Assembly: GCA_023630585.1 (NCBI GenBank)
Contig: CM042548.1
Coordinates: 7,809,527-7,873,526 of the forward strand
Length of the DNA: 64,000 nucleotides
Source of the DNA: Cranoglanis bouderius
Taxonomy: Eukaryota > Chordata > Actinopteri > Siluriformes > Cranoglanididae
Direction: 5' to 3'
The first letter of the stretch is position 1, and every line of letters starts with the position of its first letter. Below, one piece after another: positions 20,657 to 34,588 of this stretch. A program made the position numbers and the translations under genes. Under the pieces are notes generated by a model. It did no database searches. It was not told the origin of the DNA and saw only the letters and a list, made by a program, of their open reading frames with translations.

Positions 20657-21549
20657 CACACAGCACAAACAATGATGAACGCCCACTAGGTCTACTATGT
20701 CTATAACACACAAAGAGGTAAAAGATTAACCCTAACCCCAACCCTAGTTAGTCACTTGAAGGAGAGACACGCATCAAGAACACAGAAGTAGATAAAACGG
20801 ATGCTTCTTCAGATACCGAGAGTGCAAATCACACCCAACAGATGAAGTAAAAGAAGAAATGACTAAATATTATTCAGTTTCAATTGATTTCAAGTATTAG
20901 AAACAGAATAAATTCCCATGTCATTCAAGATTATACAACAAAAAAATAGATAGTCAGATTGGCCCTGAGCATGCCTTGTTTGCTACCAAAGAACTGTTGC
21001 AATCAGCAATCAGCCAGAGAATATGCCTTCATCAAAGTTCATGTATTCCCAGATCAAAGAGAATCCACTCTTAGAATTTCTACAAAGGTATCTCTACTGA
21101 AATCATAAATGTTTATATGCATAAAAACACACTAATTTCAAGATATGCAAAGAAGAAACTTGTTAAACCATAAAAATGTCAGCTGATGATACATTCGTGC
21201 TCAATAAAGTACAAGCTCTACACTAATGCAAATCAGTGGAACGAACTAAGATGCCAACACTAAGCTTTTGCAGTATGTTCTCTCTCTTCTGTCCAATTAC
21301 TCACAACAGAATGCATGATTTATGTCATGCTGTCAAGAACACTGATACTTACGTGCCAGATCATATCTATAGTCTCCCATTACTGTTACGTGAAAGCTGG
21401 ACAAGCAAAAAAATTAAAAAACAAACTCTATTTTGTCCATTAAATCACTCTGCAGTTTATGTATGCAGACATCATTGACTGTAAAGGCTAATAAATTGAG
21501 CATCAGTGACTGCAAGCTGAAGAATTAAGGAAAAAACTGCCAGAGCAGA
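20657..21549. other. No feature recognised
   Basis: No gene or named repeat visible. An 80-codon plus frame at 21236-21478 lacks any recognisable similarity. Confidence 0.5.
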
Positions 21550-21555
21550 CTTTGC

Positions 21556-21971
21556 TTCAAATCTCTCTCTATCTCTCGCTCTCTGTCTCTGTCTCTCACA
21601 CACACACTAATGATTTTATTTATTTATCTATTTATTCATTTGTTTGTTTATTTATTTATTTGTGTGCACTCTGTGCAGTTAATTGACCATGTAGATATCC
21701 ATGCATGTACAGGAGAAATCAGGAAATAAGTTTGTGTGCTTTTGTGCTGCCGATAATGATGGACTAAAGAGCTTCAGCAACATGCTGGGGTGGTTGAAGG
21801 TGGGCTGGAGGCATCGACTTGTCTTCAGGAGAAAATTGAAGCGCAAATTAGGAGCAAATACACCAAATCCTTAATGGTAAACATGACATTCTATGACTTG
21901 GGGTATGCACAAAGCCCCTGCATAAGCAGAGCAGAGGACTGATTTCACACACACACACACACACACATACA

Positions 21972-22023
<52 letters not shown>

Positions 22024-22083
22024 CACCAGCATGTACAGCAGAAACAGCAGAACAAAGAGAAAGAGAGAGAGAGAGAGAGAGAG
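21556..22083. repeat. Microsatellite cluster
   Basis: (TC)n/(TCTG)n near 21563-21598, (TTTA)n at about 21617-21660, (CA)n with interruptions at about 21947-22025, and (GA)n at about 22063-22082. Frames spanning the CA and GA tracts are translations of the repeats. Confidence 0.9.
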
Positions 22084-22360
22084 CGAGAGCGGGAACAGCA
22101 CCGGTTCTGTCCTCTCGCTGCCACAGAAGCAAACCAGAAGCTGCAAATATGATTTCATTTGTTATTCATGCAGATAAGTGGCTTAGACAAGCTGGATCTC
22201 ACACAGACTTTTGGACAATTCTAACAACCCAAACATCCTGGCACAGCTCAGAAGTGACTTCCAAAGGAGATTCTAGCATATGTAGGTGTGTGTGTGGAGA
22301 CTCCAAAGGGTGAAACAATCTGCGGTAAACAAATGAGAAACTCCATGCAGGCAAACGTAA

Positions 22361-22421
<61 letters not shown>
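22361..22421. repeat. (AAT)n microsatellite
   Basis: About 20 uninterrupted AAT units. Confidence 0.95.
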
Positions 22422-22422
<1 letters not shown>

Positions 22423-24719
22423 CTGGAAAAAATGGACACACAGATATAGTATAAAATGTAGAATTAATTGAACTAGCAAAATATTTTGGCTAATCCTAAT
22501 ACAAAAGCACACAACTAAAGGAAAATATTAAAGAGCTGTAACACCCTAATTAAGGGAATGAGTATTGGCCAGGAAATTCACTATTCAATCTATAATGAAG
22601 ACACAATGACACACAAAAAGACAGCAATATCACTGGTCATATTATGCATCACACTATTTGGAGCAGACCTCCCTTAATTATGGATGTACATCTGTCTTAA
22701 ATTATGTGAGTACTTTAAAGTTTGTCATTTGATTGAGGTTGATTGTAACTCTGTATAGCATAGTACATGTTATGCACATGTTTGTCTAAACATGTGAATA
22801 CCCTCCCTGGGAAAAGGAGGAGTTGAGACACGACAGTTGTCACCTCACCTTCCAGCTTTAACTAGGTAATAGGTGAGTGTGGCATGTGCAACAATCAATT
22901 ACTCCCCACCCCCCTCTTTTGTGTTTATCTCTCCTTAACAGCAATGTTGTTTTATTGTAACGCACCGAGAAACATTTGAATATCACTTTCCTCATGGGAA
23001 CCAGCCAGATGTCTCCACAAGGTTAAATCTGTCAGACATTCCTATCATTGTGGGTACATTTGATTTAAAAAATTTTTATTTAAATGCCCCCGCACACAAA
23101 CACACACTTTCCCCTCAGACATATTATGTTTCAGGGACTCCAAAACTTCTAAAGTAAACCCTGGCTCATGCTTGCAAAAAATAAAACAGATGAATTTCGT
23201 AACCCTGTTTTAGAGAACTCAGTTTGCATTTGAATAATGGAAGCACAATAATAAATAAGTGCGGGGGTGGGGGTGGGGGGGGGGCGTGACAGTAATGTGA
23301 GCCTTTCATGTACACGTGAATTCTCAACAAAAAGCAAACTATGGCTGCCCCCTACTGGCCTTACCAAAACCTAAACAATTGATTTTTTTTTTTTTTTTTG
23401 GTTCTTAAAGAAAAATATATGAAGTCTTGACAATTGGTCACCCATTGGACAAGTAAAGGATACACTGAAATATAGCGATAGAAACCCTTAAGAGATAGGA
23501 AGCTGCAATTTTTCATGTGGTCTGTGGTAAACACTCATTACATTATACCCCAAAAAAGACAAAAGTATGCCAAACGCTGATTAGTTGATAATTGGATTAT
23601 TATATCTTTACTATATTTAGACTATCCATTGCTTTCCACTTTAAGAGAGAGAGAGGCTTAGTAAATCAAGTGCACTTCTGTGTGTGTACAAGCCAGACTG
23701 TAGAGACAGGCTGCTCTGGATCTACTAATATATACTACAGCCTGGAACAAAATTCAAAACTCAGATTCTGCACAGAACTGGAATTGAAATACAAGTAACA
23801 TAGTTGGCTGTTAAATGTTAAGCGCTGATTTAATCTTTCCTGATAGCAAACCAAAGGCAGCACAATGTGTGCAAATTACAATGTAAAACAATGTGACATG
23901 CAGCCTGTTTTGGGACATGGGAAAGTGTGACCACAACATGTGCTCGCTCTGCAACAAGGCAATCACACACCAATATTGTCGTGATGTCTGTAAGGAATAA
24001 AACATGACAGGGCACTGTGTTACAGGGGAAAAAATCTGATTATTACAAAGTTGATTATTTTCCAATAACAGCACATCCCGAAGTGTTTTATTCTGCACAT
24101 ACCACAACAATTTGCCCATGATGTTTTATTTATTTAAGAATAACAGGTTGTATTTTTATCAGTTGATAGTTACATTAAATGTTGTTGAAGCAAGTTAGTT
24201 CCTGTTATTCCTGAAGACTAACTGACTATTACTATTATAGTGCCCTGACACTGGAGACTCTTTTTGTAAATGTTAAATAAATATCTCAGTACAGAAGGCT
24301 TCACCATATCAACAATTATACATTTATAACGCATGCTATTATTATTTATACAACAAAAATTAAATAATAACACGCTGTAATCTGGTTATTATGAGACCTG
24401 CCACTGTCAATTTTTACAATTTTCAAGTCCATGTGAATGAGTTGTTACTATAGAATCGATAACATATTAGAACAAGTGTATAAATATAAACTTGTGAGTT
24501 GCCATGTAGCTGGCACTACTTCAGAGTTGTTGCTATAGTAAATTACTGTACTTTCTGACCAATCAGTTTTAAGAATTCAACTGTGCTGCTCTAGAAGCAG
24601 ATTTAGCTGCGATTATTAAAATATGCAATAACAATGAAGTGAGCAGAAAACATTTGTTTTTCCAAGAAGCTGCATGTGCACACTGCTGAGATATAACTTT
24701 GTTGGCTTAATGTGTGTGT
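22422..24719. other. No gene seen; G-tract inside
   Basis: About 2.3 kb without recognisable genes or repeats. It contains a guanine tract at 23263-23284 (three G runs separated by single T) and a T17 run near 23382-23399. Confidence 0.5.
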
Positions 24720-24734
24720 GCTATAGTTATACAC

Positions 24735-24791
24735 TAGATGGATAGATAGATAGATGGATGGATGGATGGATGGATGGATGGATGGATGGAT
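24735..24791. repeat. (GATA)n/(GATG)n microsatellite
   Basis: Three GATA units followed by about nine GATG units, directly left of the Tc1-like remnant. Confidence 0.9.
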
Positions 24792-24794
24792 ACA

Positions 24795-25270
24795 CAGATC
24801 AGCCATAACATTAAAACCACCTGCCTATTGTGTAGGTCCCCCTTGTGCTGTGATGTACTTTGCGTTCTGACACTTTTCTACCATAGCCAGCATTAACTTT
24901 TTCAGCAATTTGTGCTACAGTAGCTCTTCTGTGGGATCAGACCAGATAGACTAGCCAAGCTCCCCATGTGCATCAATAATCCTTGGGCGTCCATGACTCT
25001 GTCGCCAGTTTACCAGTTGTCCTTCCTTGGACCACTTTTGGTAGGTACGAACAACTGCAAATCGAGAACACCCCACAAGGCCTGCCATTTTGACCCAGTT
25101 GTCTAGCCATCACAATTTGGCCCATGTCAAAGTCACTCAGATCCTTATGCTTGCCCATGTTTTCTGCTTCAGACACATCAGCTTCAAGAACTGACTTTTC
25201 ACTTGCTGCCTAACATATCCTACATCCTGACAGGTGCCATTGTAACGAGATAATCAATGTTATTCAAGTC
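24795..25270 (-). mobile_element. Deleted Tc1-like element (sixth family)
   Basis: The left end, ACAGATCAGCCATAACATTA then AAACCACCTG, is the 3' terminus of a familiar fish Tc1 family. The right side, CCATTGTAACGAGATAATCA, is its 5' leader; the extreme 5' end is lost at the (TATC)n tract. Between them the minus strand (25158 down to ~24970) encodes MGKHKDLSDFDMGQIVMARQ, then a helix-turn-helix, VVQGRTTGKLATESWTPK. The middle and catalytic C-terminus are deleted, apart from a short internal block at 24830-24930. Confidence 0.7.
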
Positions 25271-25282
25271 ACCTGCCAGTAT

Positions 25283-26769
<1,487 letters not shown>

Positions 26770-26879
26770 CCATCACAATGTGTGCAGCACTGTCCAATGA
26801 TGGCTTGCTGTTCTACAATACAGAGAGGCTCATTTCTTTTCTGGATGACCTGCATAATCGACTTGTGCCAGCGGAGGAG

Positions 26880-27195
26880 TGAAGGCAAGGGGCAAGAAAC
26901 CCCCCTACCTTCGTTATTGTGTGGGATGATGTGGCATTCACCACTGCAGTCACAGACTGGGTTGTTGCACATCCCAGGAAGAGGAATTTTCTCTGCATGG
27001 AGGTGGAAGGTTTGTGACCACCATCCACATGACCAGATGTATTTACTGGATGGCATGAATGTGTGGTTTGGAGACATTTCTCCTGAAGACTGCCAGGGTT
27101 GGATTAGACATTCCAAAAGATACTTTCCAAGATGCATTGCCAGAGAAGACATAAGATGTGATGTTGATGAGAAACTAGAACCCTCATGGTACTGT
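26880..27195 (+). pseudogene. IS630-like transposase 3' remnant
   Basis: The plus strand reads FVIVWDDVAFTTAVTDWVVA then HPRKRNF. In a second frame it continues FSAWRWKVCDHHPHDQMYLL, GDISPEDCQGWIRHSKRYFP and RCIAREDIRCDVDEKLEP. I recognise this as the end of a fish IS630-type DDE transposase (Tc1/mariner superfamily) common in teleost genomes. The segment that should carry the last catalytic Glu (before FSAWRW) is deleted at the frame change. It starts just beyond the right end of the family A Tc1 element. Family recognition is from memory of the C-terminal signature. Confidence 0.65.
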
Positions 27196-27394
27196 ACATA
27201 CAGTACATGTTGTTGCAGCCCTGGAATTTCAGGATTTTTTTTTTTTTTTTCAGAAGTAAATTACTATATAAAAAGATATAGGGAAAAATATATATTGAAG
27301 CAAATTGCAGCATTTCTGATTCTTTCATACTGTATACTTTAGTACAGTCAATAATGTGAAAAGGTGTTATTCTACTGTTGTGTATACTTTTCAT

Positions 27395-27714
27395 GTATAT
27401 GCTGGAACAAACTTGGGACTACAGTTCCCAGCAGCCATTGCACCCCTGTCACATGGCCACCTGCACCTGTTTCACATTGTTGTTAAGGAGCACTTGTGTA
27501 TATATAGTCACATTTTGCACTGCACTGGTTGTCTTGCATTTGCCTGTCTTTGCTGTTGTTTCCTGTAGCTGCATTTAGGTCATTGGTCTAAGTTTGTTTC
27601 CTAGCCTTTGTGTTCCATGGTTCTTGTTTTGTGTTGTATTTTTTGTGTATATATATGAAACGTTCACTATCCCTATCTGCACTTGCATCCGTCTCTACCT
27701 ACAACCTGACAATA
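27395..27714 (+). repeat. Probable solo LTR (gypsy-like), boundaries approximate
   Basis: Features in order: GGACTACAGTTCCCAGCAGC, a run CACCTGCACCTGTTTCACAT, a TATA-like GTGTATATATAGTC at 27497, T-rich CTTTGTTTCC-type sequence, a decayed polyadenylation motif (TATGAAACG), then CACTTGCATCCGTCTCTACC and ACCTGACA at the end. This order is typical of fish gypsy LTRs. I could not identify the TG start or a target duplication, so the ends are estimates. Confidence 0.45.
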
Positions 27715-28515
27715 ATGATGTGAAAAATCATTCAAACTTCAAAGATAAAAGTTCATCATTTATGTAGTGCTCCCTCTTGTTAGTGTTTTTGAGGTCAGTG
27801 GGTTATGAGTGAAAATGTATGCTTTCTGATTGAGAATTGTCAGACTTTTATGGTTTAACAAGCTTGTTTTGGAGGTGAGATTAACTGTTTGGCCAAGATT
27901 CATGTTGGTAATGCAGACTGTATGAAAAGTTTTGAAAAAGTGGCTTCAGTATTGACCGATGCTTGTTAGCAATTGAAAAAAACTGTAAGCAGAATCAAAG
28001 ACATGCACTTAAATGATGAAACATAAAATTACGATATGATTATTGTGATTAAATTTATTGGATGAGCTCCCAGGGTGCTATGACACTACTTGGGGGTGCT
28101 AAAGCAGGTACAACCTCCCTCTGGCACTGCTCATGCATTAGACAGAGATAAAGTGACTTCTAAATTATATTACCCAGTAGGAGGATATATAATGAGAATA
28201 GGAAAGAGCTGATATAGATCCTTGAGAAACATTGCAATAATGGTGGCAACAGATTAACAAAAAATAAATAAAAAATTGTGAAGCTCCATTGAGAACATAA
28301 TGATTAGCAGAGTCAAAAGCTCTAGCAGACAGAGGCTAATACAAAGACATTAGAAGACAGACACAAAGACATTAAAAGTGTGGAGATATGTTAAGCTTCT
28401 GCACATTTCAGAAAAAAAACAGCAACATGAATGATAAGCAATAAATATAAGCGTGCATGATTTTGCTTGCAAGGTAATGTCAAGTTAATAATATATCATA
28501 GTAATAATATGGAGT
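27715..28515. other. No feature recognised
   Basis: About 800 bp with no gene or repeat that I can support. Confidence 0.5.
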
Positions 28516-28519
28516 GAGG

Positions 28520-29215
28520 ACTACACACTTGATCACTAGGCATTACTTCGCTATGCTTGTCTATTATTTGTTACTGCAAAGAGAACTTCCTGCTTCTCTA
28601 TAGCACCAGAAGGTGCTCCTCTTTCACCTCAGGGACAAAATGACCCCAGCCCTACTAAGCGCTGCTTTAACCTGTATGACTCCTGCTGGCATGGCTCAAC
28701 CAGATGGGATCTAGTGCACTGTTTTTAGTGAGATCAGTCAGCGGGCTGATGAATTTTGAATAATGACTGCCAATAGCGCCTGATTAAATCGGGTACTGGA
28801 TAAAAGCAAGCTGTGCCAAACCTTTCAATTAGCTTGTCAATACACATATAGGCATCAGATTTTAAAATCACATCCATCCATTGGAAATTTACACAGAACC
28901 ATACTGTCTGTGCACAAGTACAATGGGACTGTTCCAATCAATATGCGACTCCTCTATTACGCTCATCTCTAGAATTTTGCCCAATTCTTCCTGAACCAAT
29001 TTTCTTTTGTTTTCGGGTAACAAATACGGCTGGCTTTGCACAAAAACACTAAGGGGGTCTCAATGTTCTATGATGTCAGGGCAGCCAGGCAGGGGAACAA
29101 ACACATCTAACAACTCAGCTTACAACTCAGAAACTCAGACCCAATTCTCTCTGTCGTCACTGGCACCAGAGCCTGAGGAACCACCTCACTTCATTTTAAT
29201 GAAGTAGAGGTTGTA
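28520..29215 (-). pseudogene. Gmr1-like gypsy reverse transcriptase fragment, internally deleted
   Basis: On the minus strand: PQALVPVTTERIGSEF at about 29190; then PENKRKLVQEELGKILEM and VIEESHIDWNSPIVLVHRQ at 28920-29020; then WFCVNFQWMDVILKSDAY and DKLIERFGTACFYP (28790-28890). These align with the start of the reverse transcriptase of the element at 35.6-38.3 kb (for example SDWSSPVVLVPK). After YWQS the sequence jumps to PLTDLTK (28725) and on to RNase H-like debris ending in RSRKFSL near 28560. The palm with YLDD is therefore deleted. It is older and more decayed than the 36-kb copy. Confidence 0.7.
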
Positions 29216-31702
29216 ATTCTGACATGTTTCCCCTGTCCACTTGCATCACATCATAGTTGACTTCCCAGACTAGCTTTGTGACAGTGATGTCTGAATTGTG
29301 ATTGAATACTATACTATGATGTTAGGCTAGTACAAGAGTTTGTTGTAAGGGTGCTTGCTAAGCTAATAGGCTATAGCAGCCTATGACAATATAAAAATAT
29401 ACATATAGTCACATTTTATGAACTTGTGAATGTGAATTCATTTTGTTGTTTTGTCACTGGCATCTTAAGCTCTGTGTACTTAAATATGCACAGCAAAAAA
29501 TTGTTAATGTTTAGCTAGATTGTTGATACAGAGGCCTTGGCAAATTATTATACAGATCCATTAAAACCAGTATGTACAAACTGTGAATGCAAGTTATGCA
29601 GATAAAGATGTATGCAGAGACACTGTCTCAGGATATCATATTGAGTGCACCACTAGGATTAAAGCAAAACAGTACTGATCGGTACAATGCCCTGACAAGG
29701 TCCATGTCAGTGGAAGTGGATGTGAAGGTGCATTTCTGGTGGTCAGGGGATTTACCACCTAACATCCACAGCATGACTCACAACAACTGTGAGTTTGCAC
29801 TGATGCACCTGCACATCTAAAAATAGGCCAATAGCCACTGAAGTGTTTTATTAACCAGTCATGAGATAAGCTGAATGGAAAAGTATTTCTCTGAGTCTCT
29901 TTGGAATCAATAACTGGGTTATATGTTGACCTGTTAAGCTGTTCTGATGAACCCAATACAATCTTGCATAAAATGTAAAAAACAAACAAACAAACAAACA
30001 AAAACCTTAATGGGAAAATGGTAAAGTTGTGTGATCCTGGCTCGCACATTCACCCTACAGATGACTGAAGGCATGCTTCCAGGGATCATTCTATAATTGT
30101 TCCAGTGGTAAACCAGAGATGCAGCTTAGGTGGGATGGAGATGACGTACACTTGAGTCTCCTGCCTTCTCCTTGACTTACACAGAAATACCATGCACTGG
30201 TCATATTTATACAATGACTGGGGTTGAAGGGAGGCATAAGGAGCTATCAAAAGATCTGCAGTCCAAGATTTTGGTGAATTTAAAAGTTTAAATGGGAGTA
30301 TATTTGGGCTCATTGTTTGTAAATTCACGTCGCTCCTCTTACTGTAGGCCTGAGACAAGGGAATGACACAGAGTGGACTGGGCTTCACTGCCTCTACTCG
30401 CTGAGTGATATGCCTCTGCCACCTGAGGGATGGAAAGAGTTGGTGCAGTGACAATGATTGACAGAGTAAATGAAAAATCTTCTAGAGAAAGAGAAATCTG
30501 GAGAGTGACAGAGAGCGAGAAAGGGAGCTAGAGAAGTCAAGTGGCAGATAAAAAATGTAGAGAGAGAACGAGAAAGACGAGAAAGCTGAAATGGAAGAAC
30601 TGCAGCACCAGCCCTGTATTCTCTGTTCAGACACTGTCAAGGCCATAAGCTTGGGTGTCTGACTTAATCAACAATGAATGAAAATGAGAAGCAAAATTAA
30701 TATATAAAGTATATAACACGCAATTATTGATATTTTGAGCTGAACTATATGGGTCTACCAGGTCTGGAGAACACTTGTCTTCTAAACATAGCATAATATT
30801 CAAGTTCTTTTATAGTCTCCAATTCATATGACAAGTTTTCAGTAGGGTTAAATATGGAGACCAAGGTGGTTGTTGCAGAACATTGATTTTTGTGTTTACA
30901 TAACTATTTATTAATCATGTTTCCTAAAGGTGTCATAAAACAGAATGTGAATGGTTTCTCAATACGGAGCAGTCAGCAATCAAAATTCTTTAAAAAAAAA
31001 TTAAATAATTCAAAGGTGGCTAATGCAGGAAGAAATGCAGATCAAATCATACCAAAGCCCAAAACTACTTATTGTCCAAGTCTTGTGTGACCTGAGTAAT
31101 GTGGTTAAAGATCTTGCAACAGCAATCAGCTGCTGTCGTCCCTTTGTCTTTCTACTCTCCATATGTGGATAGGCAGTCTCACACACACACACACAATAAA
31201 TAAGAACCAGGCCAGCCAAATGGCTCATATTTCCCTAGCGTATGTACAGATTGCTTGAACAGATTCCATTTCCAGAATAAGACAAATGAGAGGGCATTAG
31301 TGCCTCTTAATTGCAGTTCTACATTATGTTCACTGGAGTTTGTTCAGAAAACCAAGTTGCCAAGTGGGCAAAAATTAAACTGGCAGAGCAAAAAGTCTCC
31401 CAAAACATGCATTAGCCCCTTTCAGATATTTTAAAAATAATAATCTCTGTTTAAACACAGCCCATCTGTAATTCAGAAGTGCTTAGCTAGTAATAGTGCT
31501 GAAAAATTCTCGATTAATGCGAGCTGGGGTGTAAATGACTAAATGTGTGTAGGGCATTGTAAGCAAGCTGTTCATGGCAGAGAGTGAGATCTCTGAATAA
31601 CCATGGATAAGACTGGGTGATAAAAAGAGGAGTTTATATGTGTGTGTATGTGAGGGAATAATCAATGGCTATGTGTACAAGTAAGAAGTGTGTGTGTGAT
31701 CT
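29216..31702. other. No gene seen
   Basis: About 2.5 kb. An (AAAC)n run lies at about 29979-30002 and a purine-rich GAGA segment at 30470-30590. A 122-codon minus frame at 30086-30454 resembles nothing I recognise and lacks context, so it is not called. Confidence 0.45.
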
Positions 31703-31808
31703 ACACTCAAATAAATTAGGAACAACTATGCCCCTGCTCATTAATGCAATAATCCCACAGCCATGTGACAGCAGAGTATTGCATAAAACCATGCAGATAT
31801 ACAGTTGC
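31703..31808 (+). mobile_element. Terminal fragment of family C Tc1 element
   Basis: ATCTACACTCAAATAAATTA then GGAACAACTATGCCCCTGCT and CAGCCATGTGACAGCAGAGT match the outer end of family C (compare the right end of the dimer at 3000-3106 in reverse). Only about 105 bp remain, next to the truncated 3' end of the LINE. Confidence 0.5.
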
Positions 31809-31810
31809 AA

Positions 31811-33345
31811 TCAAAGTCGTAGATGGTAAAGGCGCTGATGCACTTTTGTCACTAAGCTGTTCGTCTGTGTTGTCCAGGAGAGGTCTTCTGTGAGGTGGAC
31901 TCCTAGGTATTTTAAGCTGCTCACCCTCTCTACTGTGGCCCCATTGATCATCAGGGGGCTGTAATTCCTCACCTGCTTCCTCCCATAATCAATAATCATC
32001 TCCTTAGTTTTGGTGACATTCAGGGAGAGATTGTTATTGTGGCACCATGAAGGTGGGCCTTCTCGTTGTTGTTAGTGATGAGGCCTACCACCACTGTGTC
32101 ATTGGCAAACTTCACCAGCTTGCTGAAGCTGTGTTTGGCCGTGCAGTCACTGGTATAAAGGGAGTACAGCAGGGGGCTGAGGATGCAGTCCTGATGGGCT
32201 CCGGTGCTGAGGGTGAGTGTGGAGGAGCTGTGATTTCCTATCCTGACCACCTGGAGGCGTCTGATTAGGAAATCTAGGATCCAGTGGCATATGGAGGAGT
32301 TCAGCCTTAGGTTCTGGAGCTTTCTGCAAAGGTGTGAGGGGACAATGGCGTTAAAGACGGAGGAGTAATCCACAAACTACATTCTCACATAGTTCCCTTT
32401 CCTCTGGTCCAGATGGGAGAGGGCAGTGTGTAGGGTGTGGGTGATTGCATCATCTGTGGACCTGTTGGACCGGTATGCAAACTGTAATGGGTCAAGGCAG
32501 CTGGTGAGGGAGGAGCAGACGTAAGTTCTGACCAGTTTTTCAAAGCACTTCATCACTATAGAAGTGAGTGCTACTGGGCGGTAGTCATTCAGGGACGCAG
32601 GACGGGGGGTTTCAGGGACAGGAATGATGGTGGAGGACTTAAAACATGTGGAAACAACCCATTGATTGAGGGAGAGGTTTAAAATGGTGGTGAAGACTGG
32701 TGCATAGACTTTTAGCACACATTCAGGGATATTGTCTGAGCCATATGCTCTTCTGGTGTTAACCTTGTATAGCACTTTCCTCACGTCTAGTTCTGAAATG
32801 ACTAGTCCTTCCTCTTCCGCAGCTAGACCTGATTGTTCCCATTTATGGTTTTTCTGGTTTGTGCTGGAGCTGGCAGCCTCAAACCATGAATAAAAGATGT
32901 TCAAGTTGTTGGCTAGGGAGGCACTGGAACATCTCCCAGTCTGCGTCCTCTAGGGAATCTTGTAGCGTGGCTTGTGATTGGCAGGCCAGCTTTGCACCTC
33001 CCGTGTCACTGGATCTTCCCTCCACAGGTTTTGTTGTATTTTGGGAGTAGTAAAATGGCATCGTGGTCTGACATGCTGAGTGGCGGTGTTTTTATTGCTT
33101 TATATCAGTCCCTGTGTTGTGTATAGCAGTGATCCAGTGTCCTTTCTCCCCGTGTACTGCAGGTTGTGCGATGATAAAAATCCAGCTTTTTTCAAGCCTT
33201 GTTAAAGTCACCGATAACCACCAGCGCTGTGTCCAGGTTTGATGTTTGAAACAGTTCAATGTCCCTGTGTAGTGTCAGTAAAGCAGCGTCTATGTGAGTC
33301 TGAGTTGGAATATAAACAGTCATGATTATAGTGGATGTGAATTAC
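31811..33345 (-). pseudogene. Fish LINE (Rex1/CR1-like) endonuclease-reverse transcriptase, truncated
   Basis: Reading the minus strand from 33345: MTVYIPTQTHIDAALLTLHR, GDFN (~33205), LDHCYT and SDHDAI (~33070) form the C-terminal half of an APE-type endonuclease. LEDADWEMFQ leads, after an internal deletion, into the reverse transcriptase: DNIPECVLKVYAPVF, STIIPVPETPRPASLNDYRP, LDPLQFAYRSNRSTDDAI. A TAG at 32377-32379 interrupts. FVDYSSVFNAIVPSHL, STGAHQDCILSPLLYSLYTS and KFANDTVVVGL follow. The catalytic box, normally FADD, is FAND here. A shift precedes SLNVTKTKEMIIDYGRKQVR, and the copy ends HQRLYHLRL. It is inactive. The clade is judged from motif style only. Confidence 0.85.
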
Positions 33346-33786
33346 AGGGGAAAATAAAAGGGACAGCATTTGTTAGGTGGGTGGCAGTATACCTCAAAAC
33401 AGCAGCTCTGGGAGGCAATACTGGCATCCTCAAATGAAATTCAGGCAGAAACTAGAAATGGACTTACAAGTTCAATGGATGAGAGAGTTGTTAAAGTCAT
33501 CTCAAGAAGGGCTCATACAGTGGGGGAAAAAAGTATTTGATCCCCTGCTGATTTTGTACGTTTGCCCACTGACAAAGAAATGATCAGTCTATAATTTTAA
33601 TGGTAGGTGTATTTTAACAGTGAGAGACAGAATAACAACAAAAAAATCCAGAAAAATGCATTTAAATAAAGTTATAAATTGATTTGCATTTTAATGAGGG
33701 AAATAAGTATTTGACCCCTTCGACTTAGTACTTGGTGGCAAAACCCTTGTTGACAATAACAGAGGTCAGACATGTCTTATAGTTGG

Positions 33787-34543
33787 CTACCAGGTTTGCA
33801 CACATCTCGGGAGGGATTTTGTCCCACTCCTCTTTGCAGATCCTCTCCAAGTCATTAAGGTCATTTTCAATGCCCTGGCTGAGGGAAGGAGGTTCTCACC
33901 CAAGATTTGACGGTACATGGCCCCGTCCATCGTCCCTTTGATGTGGTGCAGTTGTCCTGTCCCCTTAGCAGAAAAACACCCCCAAAGCATAATGTTCTCA
34001 CCTCCATGTTTGACGGTGGGGATGGTGTTATGACTTGGGGTAATAGGCAGCATTCCTCCTCCCCCAAACACGGCGAGTTGAGTTGATGCCAAAGAGATCT
34101 GACCACACCTGACCACAACACTTTCACCCAGTTCTCCTCTGAATCATTCAGGCAAACTTCAGATGGGCCTGTACATGTGCTTTCTTGAGCAGGGGGACCT
34201 TACAGGCGCTGCAGGATTTCAGTCCTTCACGGCGTAGTGTGTTACCAATTGTTTTCTTGGTGACTATGATCCCAGCTGCCTTGAGATCATTAACAAGATC
34301 CTCCCGTGTAGTTCTGGGCTGATTCCTCACCGTTCTCATGATCATTGAAACCACGCGGTGAGATCTTGCATGGAGCCCCAGACCGAGGGAGACTGACAGT
34401 TTCTTCCATTTGCGAATAATCACACCAACTGTTGTCATCTTCTTACCAAGCTGCTTGGTGATGGTCTTGTAGCCCATTCCAGCCTTATGTAGGTCTACAA
34501 TCTTGTCCCTGACATCCTTGGACAGCTCTTTGGGCTTGGCCAT
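33787..34543 (-). pseudogene. Family D Tc1 transposase, deleted catalytic core
   Basis: Starts at ATG 34541-34543: MAKPKELSKDVRDKIVDLHK, GYKTITKQLGKKMTTVGVII (helix-turn-helix), REDLVNDLKAAGIIVTKKTI, KKAHVQAHLKFA, then TGA at about 34148. The region of the first Asp (WSD..FGINS) is scrambled by small indels near 34090-34130. Next comes KHGGENIMLWGCFSAKGTGQ with MDGAMYRQILGENLLPSARA. After ALKM the sequence jumps to DLNDLERICKEEW-type sequence, deleting the segments with the second Asp and the Glu. The enzyme cannot work, though the DNA-binding part is intact for ~130 residues. Confidence 0.85.
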
Positions 34544-34588
34544 GGTGGAGAGTTTGGAATCTGATTGATTGATTGCTTCTGTGGACAG

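Noticed and set aside
30086..30454. 122-codon minus-strand open frame
   Set aside because: No motif, no splice or promoter context and no family resemblance. Frames of this length occur by chance in 64 kb, especially in repeat debris.
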